In this document: one piece after another, positions 25,831 to 35,405 of the stretch
Numbering within the stretch: position 1 is the first letter of the stretch
Layout: each line of letters starts with the position of its first letter
Origin: Longimicrobiales bacterium
Lineage (GTDB): Bacteria; Gemmatimonadota; Gemmatimonadetes; Longimicrobiales; Gaopeijiaceae
NCBI GenBank assembly: GCA_028284495.1
Contig: JANQRP010000028.1
Span: 1-64,000 of the forward strand
Length of the DNA stretch: 64,000 nt
Direction of reading: 5' to 3'
Notes under the pieces: generated by a model
What the model was told of the DNA's origin: nothing
What the model saw: only the letters and a program-made list of their open reading frames with translations
Databases searched by the model: none
Program-made: the position numbers and the translations under genes

Positions 25831-27093
25831 TCAGTCGCCGTCCCAGCGACGCATGGCCAGGCAGACGTTGTGCCCGCCGAACCCGAACGAGTTCGAGAGG
25901 GTCACCCGCACGTCCCGCTCGATCGCGCCCTCGTGGGCATAGTTCAGATCGCAGGCGGGGTCGGGCGTCTCGAAGTTGATCGTCGGCGGGATCGTGCCGG
26001 TCCGCATGACCTGCGCGCAGATGACCGCCTCGATCGCGCCGGCCGCGCCCAGGATGTGCCCCGTCATCGACTTGGTCGAACCGACCACGATGTCGTAGGC
26101 CCGATCTCCGAGCACCTTCTTGACGGCGATCGTCTCGTGCTCGTCGTTGATCGGCGTCGACGTACCGTGCGCGTTGATGTAGTCCACGTCGTCCGGGCCG
26201 ATGCCGGCGTCCCGCATCGCCTCGCGCATGGCGCGCTGCGCGCCCTCGTGCTCCGGGGGCGGCGACGTGATGTGGTAGGCGTCGCCCGTCACCCCGTACC
26301 CGACCACCTCGGCCAGGATCGTCGCGCCCCGCGCCTGCGCGGCCTCGAGCTCCTCGAGCACGACAGCGCCGGATCCCTCGCCCATCACGAAGCCGTCGCG
26401 GCCCGCGTCGAACGGCCGGCTCGCCTTCTCCGGCTCGTCGTTGCGGGTGGTCATCGCCTTCATCGCCGAGAACCCGGCGAAGGTCATCGGCGTGATCGTC
26501 GCCTCGCAGCCGCCCGCGATGCACCGGTCCGTGTCGCCGCGCTGGATGGCGCGGAAGGCATCCCCGATGGCGTGCGCGCTGGAGGCACACGCCGAGACCG
26601 TCGCGTAGTTGGGCCCGCGCGCTCCGGTGTGGATGGAGATGAGCCCCGCCGTGATGTCCGGGATGAAGAAGGGGATGAAGAAGGGGCTCACGCGGTTCGG
26701 CCCGCGATCGAGCATCTTCTGGTGCTCGCGCTCGAAGGTCGCGATGCCGCCGATGCCCGACCCGAAGATCACGCCGAAGCGGTCCGGATCCGGCAGCCGG
26801 CCGGGCTCGAGGCCCGCCATCCGAATCGCCTCGATCGCGGCCGAGATCCCGAAGTGGGACGTCCGGTCGTACCGGCGGGCATCCTTCGCGTCGACGACGT
26901 CGGACTCCACGAAGTCCGTGACCTCCGCGGCCACGCGACACGGGAAGTCCTCGGTGGCCTCGAAGGCCTGGACGGTCGCGGTTCCGCTGCGCCCGGCGAC
27001 GAGCGCCTCCCACGTGGTCGGCACGTCGTTCCCGACGGCCGTGACCATCCCGGCCCCGGTGACGACGACCCGTCGATCGATACGGTCGGTCAT
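25831..27093 (-). CDS. fabF: 3-oxoacyl-[acyl-carrier-protein] synthase II
   Basis: 420 residues. The nucleophile is C169 in TVSACASSAHAIGDAFRAI. The two histidines lie in INAHGTSTPINDEHET and GSTKSMTGHILGAAGAIEA, and GFGGHN is near the end. It elongates acyl-ACP with malonyl-ACP. The phrase FFIPFFIPD near 138 stands where most FabF proteins have a FFIP-MMIP type loop, so the doubled look is normal for the family. It follows acpP by 43 bases. Confidence 0.97.
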   Translation of the reverse strand: MTDRIDRRVVVTGAGMVTAVGNDVPTTWEALVAGRSGTATVQAFEATEDFPCRVAAEVTDFVESDVVDAKDARRYDRTSHFGISAAIEAIRMAGLEPGRLPDPDRFGVIFGSGIGGIATFEREHQKMLDRGPNRVSPFFIPFFIPDITAGLISIHTGARGPNYATVSACASSAHAIGDAFRAIQRGDTDRCIAGGCEATITPMTFAGFSAMKAMTTRNDEPEKASRPFDAGRDGFVMGEGSGAVVLEELEAAQARGATILAEVVGYGVTGDAYHITSPPPEHEGAQRAMREAMRDAGIGPDDVDYINAHGTSTPINDEHETIAVKKVLGDRAYDIVVGSTKSMTGHILGAAGAIEAVICAQVMRTGTIPPTINFETPDPACDLNYAHEGAIERDVRVTLSNSFGFGGHNVCLAMRRWDGD

Positions 27094-27136
27094 CGGTGAA
27101 TTCCTGCCTGGAGCAGGCTCCGAAGCGGAGCCCGAA

Positions 27137-27373
27137 TCAGCTCGCCTTGTCGTTCATGTACTTGATGGCGTCTCCGACGGTGCGGAGCTTCTCGGCGTCC
27201 TCGTCCGGAATGTCGATCCCGAACTCCTCCTCGAAGGCCATCACGAGCTCGACGGTGTCGAGCGAATCCGCCCCGAGATCCTCCACGAACGACGCCTCGG
27301 GCGTGACCTTCTCGGCCTCGACTCCCAGCTCGTTGACGATGATCTCACGGACCTTGGACTCGGCGTCCGACAT
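27137..27373 (-). CDS. acpP: Acyl carrier protein
   Basis: 78 residues, acidic, with the phosphopantetheine serine in [20 protein letters not shown]. It carries growing acyl chains for FabD, FabH, FabG and FabF, all encoded next to it. AGGGGGAGCAC precedes the ATG. The gaps of 69 bases to fabG and 43 bases to fabF are the widest in the cluster; acpP often has extra transcription, though no promoter is obvious. Confidence 0.98.
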   Translation of the reverse strand: MSDAESKVREIIVNELGVEAEKVTPEASFVEDLGADSLDTVELVMAFEEEFGIDIPDEDAEKLRTVGDAIKYMNDKAS

Positions 27374-27442
27374 GTGCTCCCCCTGCTGTTCGATTGATGT
27401 TGCTTGAAGAAAATCGAGCCCCGCCCCGGAACGAGACGAAGG

Positions 27443-28183
27443 CTACATGACCATGCCGCCGTCGACGGCAAGAACCTGCCCGGTAATGTAGCGTGCCTCG
27501 GGCCCCACGAGAAACCGCACCACGCCCGCGATGTCGTCCACCTCGCCGAGGCGCCCGAGCGGGATCTGGTCGGCGAGCGCGGAGGTCTGTTCCTCCGACA
27601 GTTCGGCGGTCATGTCGGTGCGGATGTAGCCGGGCGCGATGGCGTTGCACCGCACCCCGCGCGACGCGAGTTCACGCGCGACGCTCTTGGTCAGGCCGTG
27701 AAGTCCGGCCTTCGAGGCGGCGTAGTTGGCCTGGCCGGCGTTGCCCATCAGGCCCACGACCGAGCTGACGTTGACGATCGCCCCCTCCCGCCGTTTCATC
27801 ATTCCGCGGGTGACGGCCCTGATGAAGTTGAAGGCGCCCTTGAGGTTGATGTCGATCACCTGATCCCAATCGTCATTCTTCAACCGAAGGAGGATGTTGT
27901 CGCGGGTCACTCCGGCGTTGTTGATCAGGATCGCGATCGGTCCGAGCTGCTCCTCGATCGCGCCGACCGTGGCCGCCACGGCCTCGCCGTCGGATACGTC
28001 GCACGCGAACCCGGCGTGACCGCTGCCCGGCAGCTCGCCGGCCGTCGCGACCGCCCCCGACTCGCCCCGCGCGACCACGGCGACCCTCGCCCCCGCCCCG
28101 GCGAGCGCCTCCGCGATGCCTCGCCCGATCCCGCGCGAGCCTCCCGTCACGACCGCGACCGATCCCTCGAGCGCTCCACTCAT
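27443..28183 (-). CDS. fabG: 3-oxoacyl-[acyl-carrier-protein] reductase
   Basis: 246 residues, short-chain dehydrogenase fold. The NADPH loop is VTGGSRGIGRGIAEALA, then LINNAGVTRDNILLRLKNDD, and the catalytic Ser-Tyr-Lys appear in VNVSSVVGLMGNAGQANYAASKAGLHG. The ARG-E region (VVARGESG) favours NADPH. It reduces 3-oxoacyl-ACP. The ATG at 28183 overlaps the fabD TGA (ATGA). Confidence 0.96.
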   Translation of the reverse strand: MSGALEGSVAVVTGGSRGIGRGIAEALAGAGARVAVVARGESGAVATAGELPGSGHAGFACDVSDGEAVAATVGAIEEQLGPIAILINNAGVTRDNILLRLKNDDWDQVIDINLKGAFNFIRAVTRGMMKRREGAIVNVSSVVGLMGNAGQANYAASKAGLHGLTKSVARELASRGVRCNAIAPGYIRTDMTAELSEEQTSALADQIPLGRLGEVDDIAGVVRFLVGPEARYITGQVLAVDGGMVM

Positions 28184-29112
28184 GCGTCCGACTCCCCGTT
28201 GACGAGTTTCCGCACGTCCTCGGCCGTGCCGATCGACGTGCACTCCGTGTCGCGTGCGTTCCGGCGGTTGAGCCCGCAGAGGATGTTCCCCGGACCGAGC
28301 TCGACGAACCGCTCCGCTCCGCCCCCGACCATCCGCGCCACCGAGCGCGACCAGCGCACCGGCGACGTGAGCTGCCGGACGAGCAGCTCCCTGGCCGTCG
28401 CGGCATCGCCGACCGGTTCCGCCGTCACGTTCGACACGACGGGAACCTGCGGATCGCGGATCTCGATCGACGCGAGGAAGTCCTCGAGGCCCTTCTCGGC
28501 GCTCTCCATGAGCGGCGAGTGGAAGGCACCGGAGACGTTCAGTGCGATCGCGCGCTTCGCGCCCGCTTCCCTGGCCCGCTCCATCCCCTCGGCGACCCCG
28601 GCTTCGTCCCCCGAGATGACGACCTGCCCCGGCGAGTTGTAGTTGGCCGGCACGCAGATTCCGCCCTCGACCGCCGTGCACGCACCTTCGACCGCCCCGT
28701 CGTCGAGGCCAAGTAGAGCAGCCATCGTACCGGGCGTCTTCTCACCCGCTTCAGACATCAGCTCGCCCCGGCGACGGACCGCCCGGAGCGCGTCCGAGAA
28801 GTCGATCGCGCCGGCCGCCACGTAGGCCGAGAACTCGCCCAGCGAGTGCCCGGCGACGAAGGCCGGCTCGCCGAGAGCCTCCCGCGCGACCCGGTGGGCC
28901 GCGACGGCGTGGAGCAGGAGCGCCGGCTGGGCGTTCCGGGTCTCGGTCAGGACCTCGTCGGGGCCCTCCCACATGATCGACGTGAGCGACAGGTCGAGCG
29001 CATCATCCGCCTCGTCGAACAGCGTACGGACCTCGCCGTACGCCTCGGCCAGCTCACGGCCCATCCCGACATGCTGGGAGCCCTGGCCCGGAAACAGCAG
29101 CGCGAGTGACAT
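28180..29112 (-). CDS. fabD: Malonyl-CoA:ACP transacylase
   Basis: 310 residues. LLFPGQGSQHVGMGRELAEA at the N terminus, the catalytic serine in FVAGHSLGEFSAYVAAGAI, and the later histidine in NVSGAFHSPLMESAEKG define the family. It moves malonyl groups from CoA to ACP. It is coupled to fabG by an ATGA overlap and follows fabH by 16 bases. Confidence 0.97.
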   Translation of the reverse strand: MSLALLFPGQGSQHVGMGRELAEAYGEVRTLFDEADDALDLSLTSIMWEGPDEVLTETRNAQPALLLHAVAAHRVAREALGEPAFVAGHSLGEFSAYVAAGAIDFSDALRAVRRRGELMSEAGEKTPGTMAALLGLDDGAVEGACTAVEGGICVPANYNSPGQVVISGDEAGVAEGMERAREAGAKRAIALNVSGAFHSPLMESAEKGLEDFLASIEIRDPQVPVVSNVTAEPVGDAATARELLVRQLTSPVRWSRSVARMVGGGAERFVELGPGNILCGLNRRNARDTECTSIGTAEDVRKLVNGESDA

Positions 29113-29128
29113 GATTCGATCTCCCCCG

Positions 29129-30121
29129 TCAGAACTGCCAGACCATCGCGCCCCACGTCAGGCCCGCACCGAACGTGGCGGAGAGGACCTTCATGCCGGA
29201 CTCGATGGTCCCGTCCTCGAGGGCCTCGTCGAGCGCGACCGGAATGGAGGCCGAGCTCATGTTTCCGTACCGGTCGACGTTCACGTAGACCTTGTCCATC
29301 GGAATACCGGCGTACTTGGCGGTGGACTCGATGATCCGGATGTTGGCCTGGTGCGGGATCATCAGATCGATGTCGTCGCCGGTCAGGCCCGCGCGCTCGA
29401 GCGCCTCGTCGCACGCCTGCGCCATCGAGCGGACGGCGTTCTTGAAGATCTCGCGGCCCGACATGAGCATCAGGTGCTCCCGCTCGGCGACCCGCTCCGG
29501 CGTCAGTGGCACCTTCGCACCCCCCGACTTCCTCCAGAGCAGCTCGGCGAGCCTGCCGTCGGAGGCATGGAAGCTGGACACGATCCCCTTCGATCCGTCG
29601 CCGCGCTTCAGCACGGCGGCACCCGAGCCGTCCCCGAAGAGGACGCAGGTCGTACGATCGGTCCAGTCGAGGATCGCGCTCATCTTCTCGGTCGCGACGA
29701 CGAGCACGGTCTCGGCCCGTCCCGCCGCGAGGTACCCCTCGCCCATGCTCATCGCGTACAGCCAGCCCGAGCACGCTGCCTGGACATCGAAGGCCATCGC
29801 CCGATCCGCAGCGATGAGCGCCTGAAGGTCGCAGGCCGTCGACGGAAGGAGCCGGTCCGGCGTCGCGGTCGAGAGAATGATGGCGTCGACCTCGTCGGGT
29901 GCGATCCCGGCCCGCTCGAGCGCGATCCGGGAGGCCGTCGCGGCCATTTCGGCGGCGAGCTCGTCCTCGCGAGCGAGGCGCCGCGTCACGATCCCGGTGC
30001 GGGTACGGATCCACTCGTCGTTCGTGTCGACGAACTCGCGAAGATCGTCGTTTGTCACGATCCGATCGGGGAGGTAACGGCCGGTCGAGACGATCTCGAC
30101 GGCTGGACTGGACATGCTCAC
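29129..30121 (-). CDS. fabH: 3-oxoacyl-[acyl-carrier-protein] synthase III
   Basis: 330 residues. The catalytic C117 lies in FDVQAACSGWLYAMSMGEGY, the histidine in IPHQANIRIIESTAK and the asparagine in the strand with RYGNMSSASIPVALDEA. It starts fatty acid synthesis by condensing an acyl-CoA with malonyl-ACP. AAGGAGAGG is 7 bases before the GTG at 30121 and 13 before an in-frame ATG at 30115, so the GTG is preferred. Substrate preference (acetyl or branched) cannot be read. Confidence 0.96.
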   Translation of the reverse strand: MSMSSPAVEIVSTGRYLPDRIVTNDDLREFVDTNDEWIRTRTGIVTRRLAREDELAAEMAATASRIALERAGIAPDEVDAIILSTATPDRLLPSTACDLQALIAADRAMAFDVQAACSGWLYAMSMGEGYLAAGRAETVLVVATEKMSAILDWTDRTTCVLFGDGSGAAVLKRGDGSKGIVSSFHASDGRLAELLWRKSGGAKVPLTPERVAEREHLMLMSGREIFKNAVRSMAQACDEALERAGLTGDDIDLMIPHQANIRIIESTAKYAGIPMDKVYVNVDRYGNMSSASIPVALDEALEDGTIESGMKVLSATFGAGLTWGAMVWQF

Positions 30122-30135
30122 GCGCTTTCCTCTCC

Positions 30136-31155
30136 TTACGTGGCCGTGGCGGACGAGCCGGCGGGTGGGCCCGCCGCGGTGCGGTCGGCGAACTCCGCCG
30201 CCATGTCACCCACCAGATCGTTCCGAACAGCGTCGGCCGCCACCCGGATGGCGTTCTTGAGCGCCTTGGGCGTGGATCCCCCGTGGCAGATGACGGACAG
30301 TCCGTTCACGCCCAGGAGGGGCGCGCCGCCGTACTCGGAGTAGTCGAGCATCGAGAACGTCTTCTCGTAGTCGAGTTCGATCCCTCTGAGGTCGAGGTTC
30401 GACTTGACGATCCCGACCACGTGCTGCGCGACGCTCTCGTAGAACTTGAGCAGCACGTTCCCCGCGAAGCCGTCCGTGACGAGTACGTCGCACACCCCCC
30501 GAATGACGTCGCGGCCCTCGACGTTCCCCACGAACTGGAGCTGTGAGTCGGCGGCCAGCAGCTCGTACGTCTCGACGGCCAGTTCGTCTCCCTTCTCGGG
30601 TTCCTCTCCGATGTTGAGCAGGCCGACGCGGGGCCGCCCCTCGACGCCGAGCGCATCCCGCGCGTAGACGGAGCCCAGGTGCGCGAACTGGACGAGTTGT
30701 CGCGGCTTGCAGTCGACGTTGGTGCCCGAGTCCACCAGGATCATCGGGGCGCCGACCGTGGGAAGCGTGGTGGCCACCGAAGGTCGGTCGACACCCGGAA
30801 GCGGCCGGAGCAGGAAGAGCGACGCCGCCATCACCGCGCCGGTGGATCCGGCACTGATGAAGGCGTCGGCCTCGCCGTCGCGATGGAGGCCCAGTCCGCG
30901 CACGATGGAGGACTCGGGCTTCCGACGGACGACGGTGGCCGGGGAGTCGCTCGCGAGAATGCGATCGGGCGCATGGACGACGCCCAGGCGATCCGACACC
31001 GCGACACCTCGATCCGCCAGCGCCGCGGTCAGGACCCCCTCGTCACCCACGAGCGTGATCGAGACGTCCTCGAGTTCGGCGAGGGCCGAGAGCGCGCCCT
31101 CGATCTCGACATGGGGCGCGTCGTCGGTGCCGCTCGCGTCCAGTGCGATTCGCAC
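30136..31155 (-). CDS. plsX: Phosphate acyltransferase PlsX
   Basis: 339 residues. ALDASGTDDAPHVEIEGAL at the start, SAGSTGAVMAASLFLL, LVDSGTNVDCKPRQLVQFAHLG and CDVLVTDGFAGNVLLKFYE are PlsX landmarks. It converts acyl-ACP to acyl-phosphate, the donor for PlsY. The start is GTG at 31155. One detail differs from many PlsX proteins: the N-terminal motif reads DASGTDDAP where DAMGGDxAP is usual. Position between rpmF and fabH is the standard bacterial order. Confidence 0.95.
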   Translation of the reverse strand: MRIALDASGTDDAPHVEIEGALSALAELEDVSITLVGDEGVLTAALADRGVAVSDRLGVVHAPDRILASDSPATVVRRKPESSIVRGLGLHRDGEADAFISAGSTGAVMAASLFLLRPLPGVDRPSVATTLPTVGAPMILVDSGTNVDCKPRQLVQFAHLGSVYARDALGVEGRPRVGLLNIGEEPEKGDELAVETYELLAADSQLQFVGNVEGRDVIRGVCDVLVTDGFAGNVLLKFYESVAQHVVGIVKSNLDLRGIELDYEKTFSMLDYSEYGGAPLLGVNGLSVICHGGSTPKALKNAIRVAADAVRNDLVGDMAAEFADRTAAGPPAGSSATAT

Positions 31156-31170
31156 GGAGCCGGCGTCCGG

Positions 31171-31353
31171 TCAGATCGCGTCGACGTCGACTACGGTCTC
31201 ACCGCGGTAGTGGCCGCAGCTCGGGCAGACCCGATGCGGGCGGCGCGGATCCCCGCACTTCTCGCAGGTCTGCACCGTGGGGTTCTCGGCCTTGTAGTGC
31301 GTGCGGCGCTTCCGCTGCCGCTGCTTGGACGTACGCTTCTTCGGGACCGCCAT
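31171..31353 (-). CDS. rpmF: 50S ribosomal protein L32
   Basis: 60 residues. MAVPKKRTSKQRQRKRRTH is the classic L32 start. Two C-x-x-C pairs (CEKCGDPRRPHRVCPSCGHY) make the zinc-binding form. It lies 6 bases after yceD and 15 before plsX, the conserved arrangement linking ribosome and lipid genes. Confidence 0.97.
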   Translation of the reverse strand: MAVPKKRTSKQRQRKRRTHYKAENPTVQTCEKCGDPRRPHRVCPSCGHYRGETVVDVDAI

Positions 31354-31359
31354 GATGCC

Positions 31360-31869
31360 TCACTCGGACTGCAGCGCACGAAGAGCGTCCCACCTGGGGT
31401 CGGGCTCCTCGGTCGAGCAGTCGCAGCTGTGTTCGTTCCAGTTGATACCGCACTGCGGGCAGAGCCCCTTGCAGTCCGGGTCGCACACCTTGTAGGGCGG
31501 AACCGCGAGGAGCAGCTCCTCCCGGATCGCCTCTCCGACGTCGATCTCGTCCGTTCCCGTAGGGAGCGCACGAATCTCTCCGTCGTCTCCCCGAAGCTCG
31601 GCATCGTCGGACCATACCAGGGCCACGTCGAGGTCGAACTCCTCGTCCGCCTGCTCCAGGCATCGGCGGCAGGCGCGATCGAGAACGGTCGAAACCGTCC
31701 CCGTCGCCACGATTTCACCGCTCCCGGTCTCCCGAGCGACGAGGTCGACCTTCACCCGTCCGGCGAAGGTCAGGCCCGACTCCGCCCAGAGGGCGTCATC
31801 GGCCGCCCACTCCCCGACCACCGCGACGGAGTCGTCCTGCGCGAGGCGTCGAAGATCGAGCGTTGGCAT
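31360..31869 (-). CDS. yceD: YceD family (DUF177) protein
   Basis: 169 residues. The DUF177 pattern is seen in TVLDRACRRCLEQADEEFDL and in the C-terminal CDPDCKGLCPQCGINWNEHSC, which adds cysteines resembling a zinc site. In other bacteria YceD affects 23S rRNA levels or maturation and its gene sits before rpmF, as here. The exact biochemical role is not settled. It starts the lipid/ribosome run reading toward fabF. Confidence 0.9.
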   Translation of the reverse strand: MPTLDLRRLAQDDSVAVVGEWAADDALWAESGLTFAGRVKVDLVARETGSGEIVATGTVSTVLDRACRRCLEQADEEFDLDVALVWSDDAELRGDDGEIRALPTGTDEIDVGEAIREELLLAVPPYKVCDPDCKGLCPQCGINWNEHSCDCSTEEPDPRWDALRALQSE

Positions 31870-31902
31870 AGCTCTGAAGGCTAGTGTTGAAGCGAAAAAG
31901 TG

Positions 31903-32367
31903 TCAACGCGGAATGGGCAGCTCGTGGTTGCTTCGATGCTCGAAGATCAGAAGCGTCCGGACGCCGTCCACCTCGGGCCGTGACGTGACCCGATCCAGCT
32001 CGAGCCGGCGCAGGTGGTCGGAGTCCCGCACGGCGGCGTGGACAAGGAAGTCGAACTCCCCCGACACGAGGAAGACGGCTCGTACCTCGGGCTGCGCGAG
32101 GAGGTGATCCCGGAGCTGCTCCACCGACTCCCGCGCGTTGTTGGTGAGCCGGATCAGGACCATCACCTCGAGGTGGGCGCCGAGCGCCGCGAGGTCGATC
32201 GATGCGTGCTGGCCCAGGATCACCCCGTCGCGCCGTAGGCGACGTACACGCTCGAGCGTGGACGACTCCGCGATGCCGATCGACCGCGCGAGGTCCCGAT
32301 TCGAGACTCCCGAGTCGGCGAGGAGTTGTTCGACGATCCGAAGGTCCTTCGCGTCCAGATCGGTCAT
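31903..32367 (-). CDS. Lrp/AsnC family transcriptional regulator
   Basis: 154 residues. The N-terminal winged helix (LDAKDLRIVEQLLADSGVSN, IGIAESSTLERVRRL) is followed by the ligand-sensing RAM domain (VRAVFLVSGEFDFLVHAAVR). Such proteins form octamers that bind amino acids. The gene is divergent from a PLP-dependent decarboxylase at 32483, with a palindrome between them, so it probably controls that gene and itself in response to an amino acid. The yceD gene lies 33 bases further along the same strand. Confidence 0.92.
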   Translation of the reverse strand: MTDLDAKDLRIVEQLLADSGVSNRDLARSIGIAESSTLERVRRLRRDGVILGQHASIDLAALGAHLEVMVLIRLTNNARESVEQLRDHLLAQPEVRAVFLVSGEFDFLVHAAVRDSDHLRRLELDRVTSRPEVDGVRTLLIFEHRSNHELPIPR

Positions 32368-32379
32368 GCGTCCTCCCGT

Positions 32380-32394
32380 CCGAATATTATTCGG
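32380..32394. promoter_or_regulatory. Lrp-type operator candidate
   Basis: CCGAATATTATTCGG is a perfect 7-1-7 palindrome with an AT-rich centre, unusual in this GC-rich sequence. The core resembles the E. coli Lrp consensus, which is also a 15-base palindrome with an AATATTATT-like middle. It lies 13 bases upstream of the regulator start and 88 bases upstream of the decarboxylase start. Binding by the neighbouring Lrp-type protein is inference. Confidence 0.6.
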
Positions 32395-32482
32395 TCAAGT
32401 TGCCACTTCATCGCAATATCGTGCAACGTGCGGACGTCGGCCAGCCTCACTCCGCCTTCCAACGGGCCCGGACCCTCGAGCG

Positions 32483-34006
32483 ATGAATCCGACCGACTCC
32501 GATCGCGACGTTCACGCCCCCAACTCCCACGACTCGTTCGCGGGGCGCCGGGCGCCGAGCCACCGGGCGACACGGGCCAGAAGGGACCTGGATCGTGCAC
32601 TGGATGCGGCGGCCGCGCTGTTCCGGGAGATTCACCTGGGATGGGAGGACCGTCCCCTCACGCCGGCCCCCGAGTGGTACGACTCGGCCCCTCTCGCGCA
32701 CACGCTGGGTCCGCTTGGTGTCGGGCTCGTCGCGGCGGTCGAGGACTTCCGGACCCGCGTTCTTCCCGGCGCGCTCGGGGCCCCCGACCCGCGGTACGTC
32801 GGACTCGTCAACTCGTCGCCCCTTCCCGCCGGACCCCTTGCAGACCTCCTGATCTCCGCGCTCGACAACAACTGCGGGGCCGAGCACCAGGGGCCGTCCG
32901 GCGCGGCCGCCGAGCGCGAGGTGCTGCGCGTGTTCGGACGGCTCTTCATGGACCGGGACAATGTGTCGGGCCTCGTGCTGCCCGGGGGGAGTCTCGCCAA
33001 CCTCCACGGGATCCTGCTCGCGCGAGCCCGCGCATTTCCCGAATGGGAGTCCGGAGGGCCGGCGTCGGTGCCGGGCCGGCCGACCCTCTACCTGTCCGAC
33101 GCGACGCACTTCTCGGGCGCTCGCGCCGGAACCGCCGCGGGGATCGGGCGGGAGGGTGTCCGCTCGGTGCCGACCGACGGGAGGGGGTCGATCCGGGTGG
33201 ACGAGCTCCGACGCATGATCGACGATGATCGGGCGAGCGGGCACCTGCCCTTCGCCGTGATCGCGACCGCCGGCACGACGGGCACCGGTGCGTTCGATCC
33301 GGTGTCGGAGATCGCCGACGTCGCGAAGGCGGAGGATCTCTGGCTGCATGTGGACGCCTGCTACGGCGGCGCGGCGCGACTGCTGCCGGAGCTCACCCCA
33401 CGCTTCGCGGGACTCGAGCGGGCCGACTCGATCGCGATCGACCCGCACAAGTGGTTCTTCCTGCCGCTGACCTGCAGCCTCGTGCTGACCCGCGGATCGA
33501 CCGCGTCGTTGAACCCCTTCGACATCGAGAATTCGTACATCCCGCGCGGCACCGACGTGTATCCCTACCAGCGGGGGATCCTCACCTCACGGCGCGGGAT
33601 GGCGCTCGCGCTCTGGATGACGCTGCGGGCGCACGGGTTCGACCTCATCCGCGATGTGGTCGCAGAGAACATCCGGCTGACCCGGCGCCTCGAGGCGAGG
33701 CTGGCGTCCGCGGGGTTCGAGGTTCTGCCGGACGGCGAGCTGTCCGTGGCGTGCGCGCGGTGGGTACCCCCGGAGCTGGAGCCCGATGAGGTCGACCGGC
33801 TCCAGGGGCGGATCGCGGAGCGCGTACTCGCGGCGGACCGCGCGTGGTTCTCGACCGTGCGCCACGCCGGGCACACGTGGTGCCGCCTCAACATCCTCAA
33901 CCTCGACACCTCCGAGGCGCATGTCGACGACATCGCCGACGCGATGGTCGAGGCGGCACGCACCCCCGCGGTCAGCCGGCGGTCGAGATCCGGTCGGACT
34001 CGCTGA
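32483..34006 (+). CDS. PLP-dependent group II amino acid decarboxylase
   Basis: 507 residues. The PLP lysine is K323 in [20 protein letters not shown], preceded by the cofactor aspartate in [15 protein letters not shown] and by the phosphate loop [14 protein letters not shown]. The family includes aromatic amino acid, glutamate, tyrosine and diaminobutyrate decarboxylases; the substrate cannot be chosen from these motifs. The cysteine after HVDA is where alanine is usual. It is controlled, most likely, by the divergent Lrp-type gene. Its last 35 bases overlap the 3' end of ndk on the other strand. Confidence 0.9.
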   Translation: MNPTDSDRDVHAPNSHDSFAGRRAPSHRATRARRDLDRALDAAAALFREIHLGWEDRPLTPAPEWYDSAPLAHTLGPLGVGLVAAVEDFRTRVLPGALGAPDPRYVGLVNSSPLPAGPLADLLISALDNNCGAEHQGPSGAAAEREVLRVFGRLFMDRDNVSGLVLPGGSLANLHGILLARARAFPEWESGGPASVPGRPTLYLSDATHFSGARAGTAAGIGREGVRSVPTDGRGSIRVDELRRMIDDDRASGHLPFAVIATAGTTGTGAFDPVSEIADVAKAEDLWLHVDACYGGAARLLPELTPRFAGLERADSIAIDPHKWFFLPLTCSLVLTRGSTASLNPFDIENSYIPRGTDVYPYQRGILTSRRGMALALWMTLRAHGFDLIRDVVAENIRLTRRLEARLASAGFEVLPDGELSVACARWVPPELEPDEVDRLQGRIAERVLAADRAWFSTVRHAGHTWCRLNILNLDTSEAHVDDIADAMVEAARTPAVSRRSRSGRTR

Positions 34007-34397
34007 AGAAGAAGGAGATCTCGCGCGCGGCGTTCTCGTCGGAGTCGGAGGCGTGGATCGCATTCCGGCCCTTCGACTCGGCGTAGAGCTTCCGCACGGT
34101 GCCCTCCGCGGCCTCGGCCGGGTCCGTGGATCCGATGGCCTCGCGGAGCGCCGGGACCGCGTCCGCGGCCTCGAGCACCATCGGGATGCACGGCCCCGAC
34201 GTCATGAACTCGACGAGCTCGCCGTAGAACGGGCGCTCGCGGTGCACCGCGTAGAACTCGCCGGCCTGCGCCTCGGTGAGGCGGGTCATGCGAATCGCCC
34301 GGAGGGTGAAGCCCCCCTGCTCGAGGTGGGCGACGATGCGGCCCGCATTTCCGGCGGCGACGGCGTCGGGCTTGATGATGGCGAGTGTCAGGGACAT
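33972..34397 (-). CDS. ndk: Nucleoside diphosphate kinase
   Basis: 141 residues. [18 protein letters not shown] starts the fold and the phosphorylated histidine is H115 in [18 protein letters not shown]. It equalises NTP and dNTP pools from ATP. The stop is followed by no spacer: its 3' end overlaps the convergent decarboxylase by 35 bases. No operon partner is close; the CBS gene upstream is 59 bases away. Confidence 0.96.
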   Translation of the reverse strand: MSLTLAIIKPDAVAAGNAGRIVAHLEQGGFTLRAIRMTRLTEAQAGEFYAVHRERPFYGELVEFMTSGPCIPMVLEAADAVPALREAIGSTDPAEAAEGTVRKLYAESKGRNAIHASDSDENAAREISFFFSESDRISTAG

Positions 34398-34456
34398 GGG
34401 ATTCTCGTATCTCCGTATGGATTCGGCTACGTGATGGTGCGAAGGAAACTGCGGGT

Positions 34457-35359
34457 TCAGGCCTGGTCGTCGTCGGGCGTCGGCTCGAGCAGGGCGTGCA
34501 GCACGGCGTCGCGGGTGACGAACCCGACGAGTTCGCCCTCACGCACCACGGGAAGCTGCTCCACGTCCCGGTTGACCATCAACGACGCGACCTCTTCCAG
34601 CGTCTGGTCTTCCGACACGCACAGGACCGACCGGGTCATGACGTCGCGGGCGACGTCGTCGCCGACGGCTTCCATCGGGTCGCGCCCACTCCGGGTGTGC
34701 GGCACCAGATGTCGAAGCGCATCGCCCGCGGTGATCACACCGAGCACCTCGTAGTCCTCGCCCACCACCGGCACGGCGTGCAGTCCGCGCCGGATCATCA
34801 GTTCGTAGACCTCGGCGACCGGCGTATCCGCATAGACCCGATAGGTCACGGCCCGCACGGCGCTCGAGACACCGGTCCGGTCAGGGATCACGAGGTCGAC
34901 CAGACCGGAGTCCTCCAGGATCTCGTCGGACGAGCGGGCGGCGTAGAGCGCCAGGCGGCCCTCATCCGTGGCCAGGAACTTCCGCAGTACGGGCACGAGC
35001 CGGGCGCGAAGGGCCTCGAGTCGATCCGGCGCGAAGGCAAGGACGACGGCCCGGGCACGCCCCGGCGCCTCGCGCCCCTCCGCGGTCACCACGAACGGAT
35101 CGACCGAGACGCCGAGAAAGAGTGCCGGGGAATCGACGCCGTCGTCCTCCGTGAGAACCAGCACGGCCTCGTCGCCGATCCGGATGACTTCGCCCCGGGA
35201 TCCGAAGGCGAGATCGCGGGCGCACTTCGTGCGCGACTCGGGGTCCGCGAAGACCCCTTCCGGCGCCCTCCGCAGCAGCGCGCCGAGCGCCTCCTCGAGG
35301 GTCTCCACCGCCAGCGGCACCTCGATCCGGCGCCCGTCGAGCCAGTCCGAGAGGATCAT
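34457..35359 (-). CDS. Protein with EIIA-like N domain and two CBS domains
   Basis: 300 residues. The C half has two CBS domains, about 170-235 ([20 protein letters not shown]) and 240-296 ([19 protein letters not shown]), which normally sense adenylates. The N half, about 1-155, looks like a PTS EIIA type 2 fold ([33 protein letters not shown]), but the phosphorylated histidine region reads [16 protein letters not shown] with no histidine, so phosphotransfer is unlikely. It probably acts as a regulator of carbon or energy state. It lies between sucD, 46 bases upstream, and ndk. Confidence 0.8.
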   Translation of the reverse strand: MILSDWLDGRRIEVPLAVETLEEALGALLRRAPEGVFADPESRTKCARDLAFGSRGEVIRIGDEAVLVLTEDDGVDSPALFLGVSVDPFVVTAEGREAPGRARAVVLAFAPDRLEALRARLVPVLRKFLATDEGRLALYAARSSDEILEDSGLVDLVIPDRTGVSSAVRAVTYRVYADTPVAEVYELMIRRGLHAVPVVGEDYEVLGVITAGDALRHLVPHTRSGRDPMEAVGDDVARDVMTRSVLCVSEDQTLEEVASLMVNRDVEQLPVVREGELVGFVTRDAVLHALLEPTPDDDQA

Positions 35360-35405
35360 CTTCGGGTCACCGTCGGGTCGTCGTCCACGGAGAGCCGTGC
35401 CCGGG

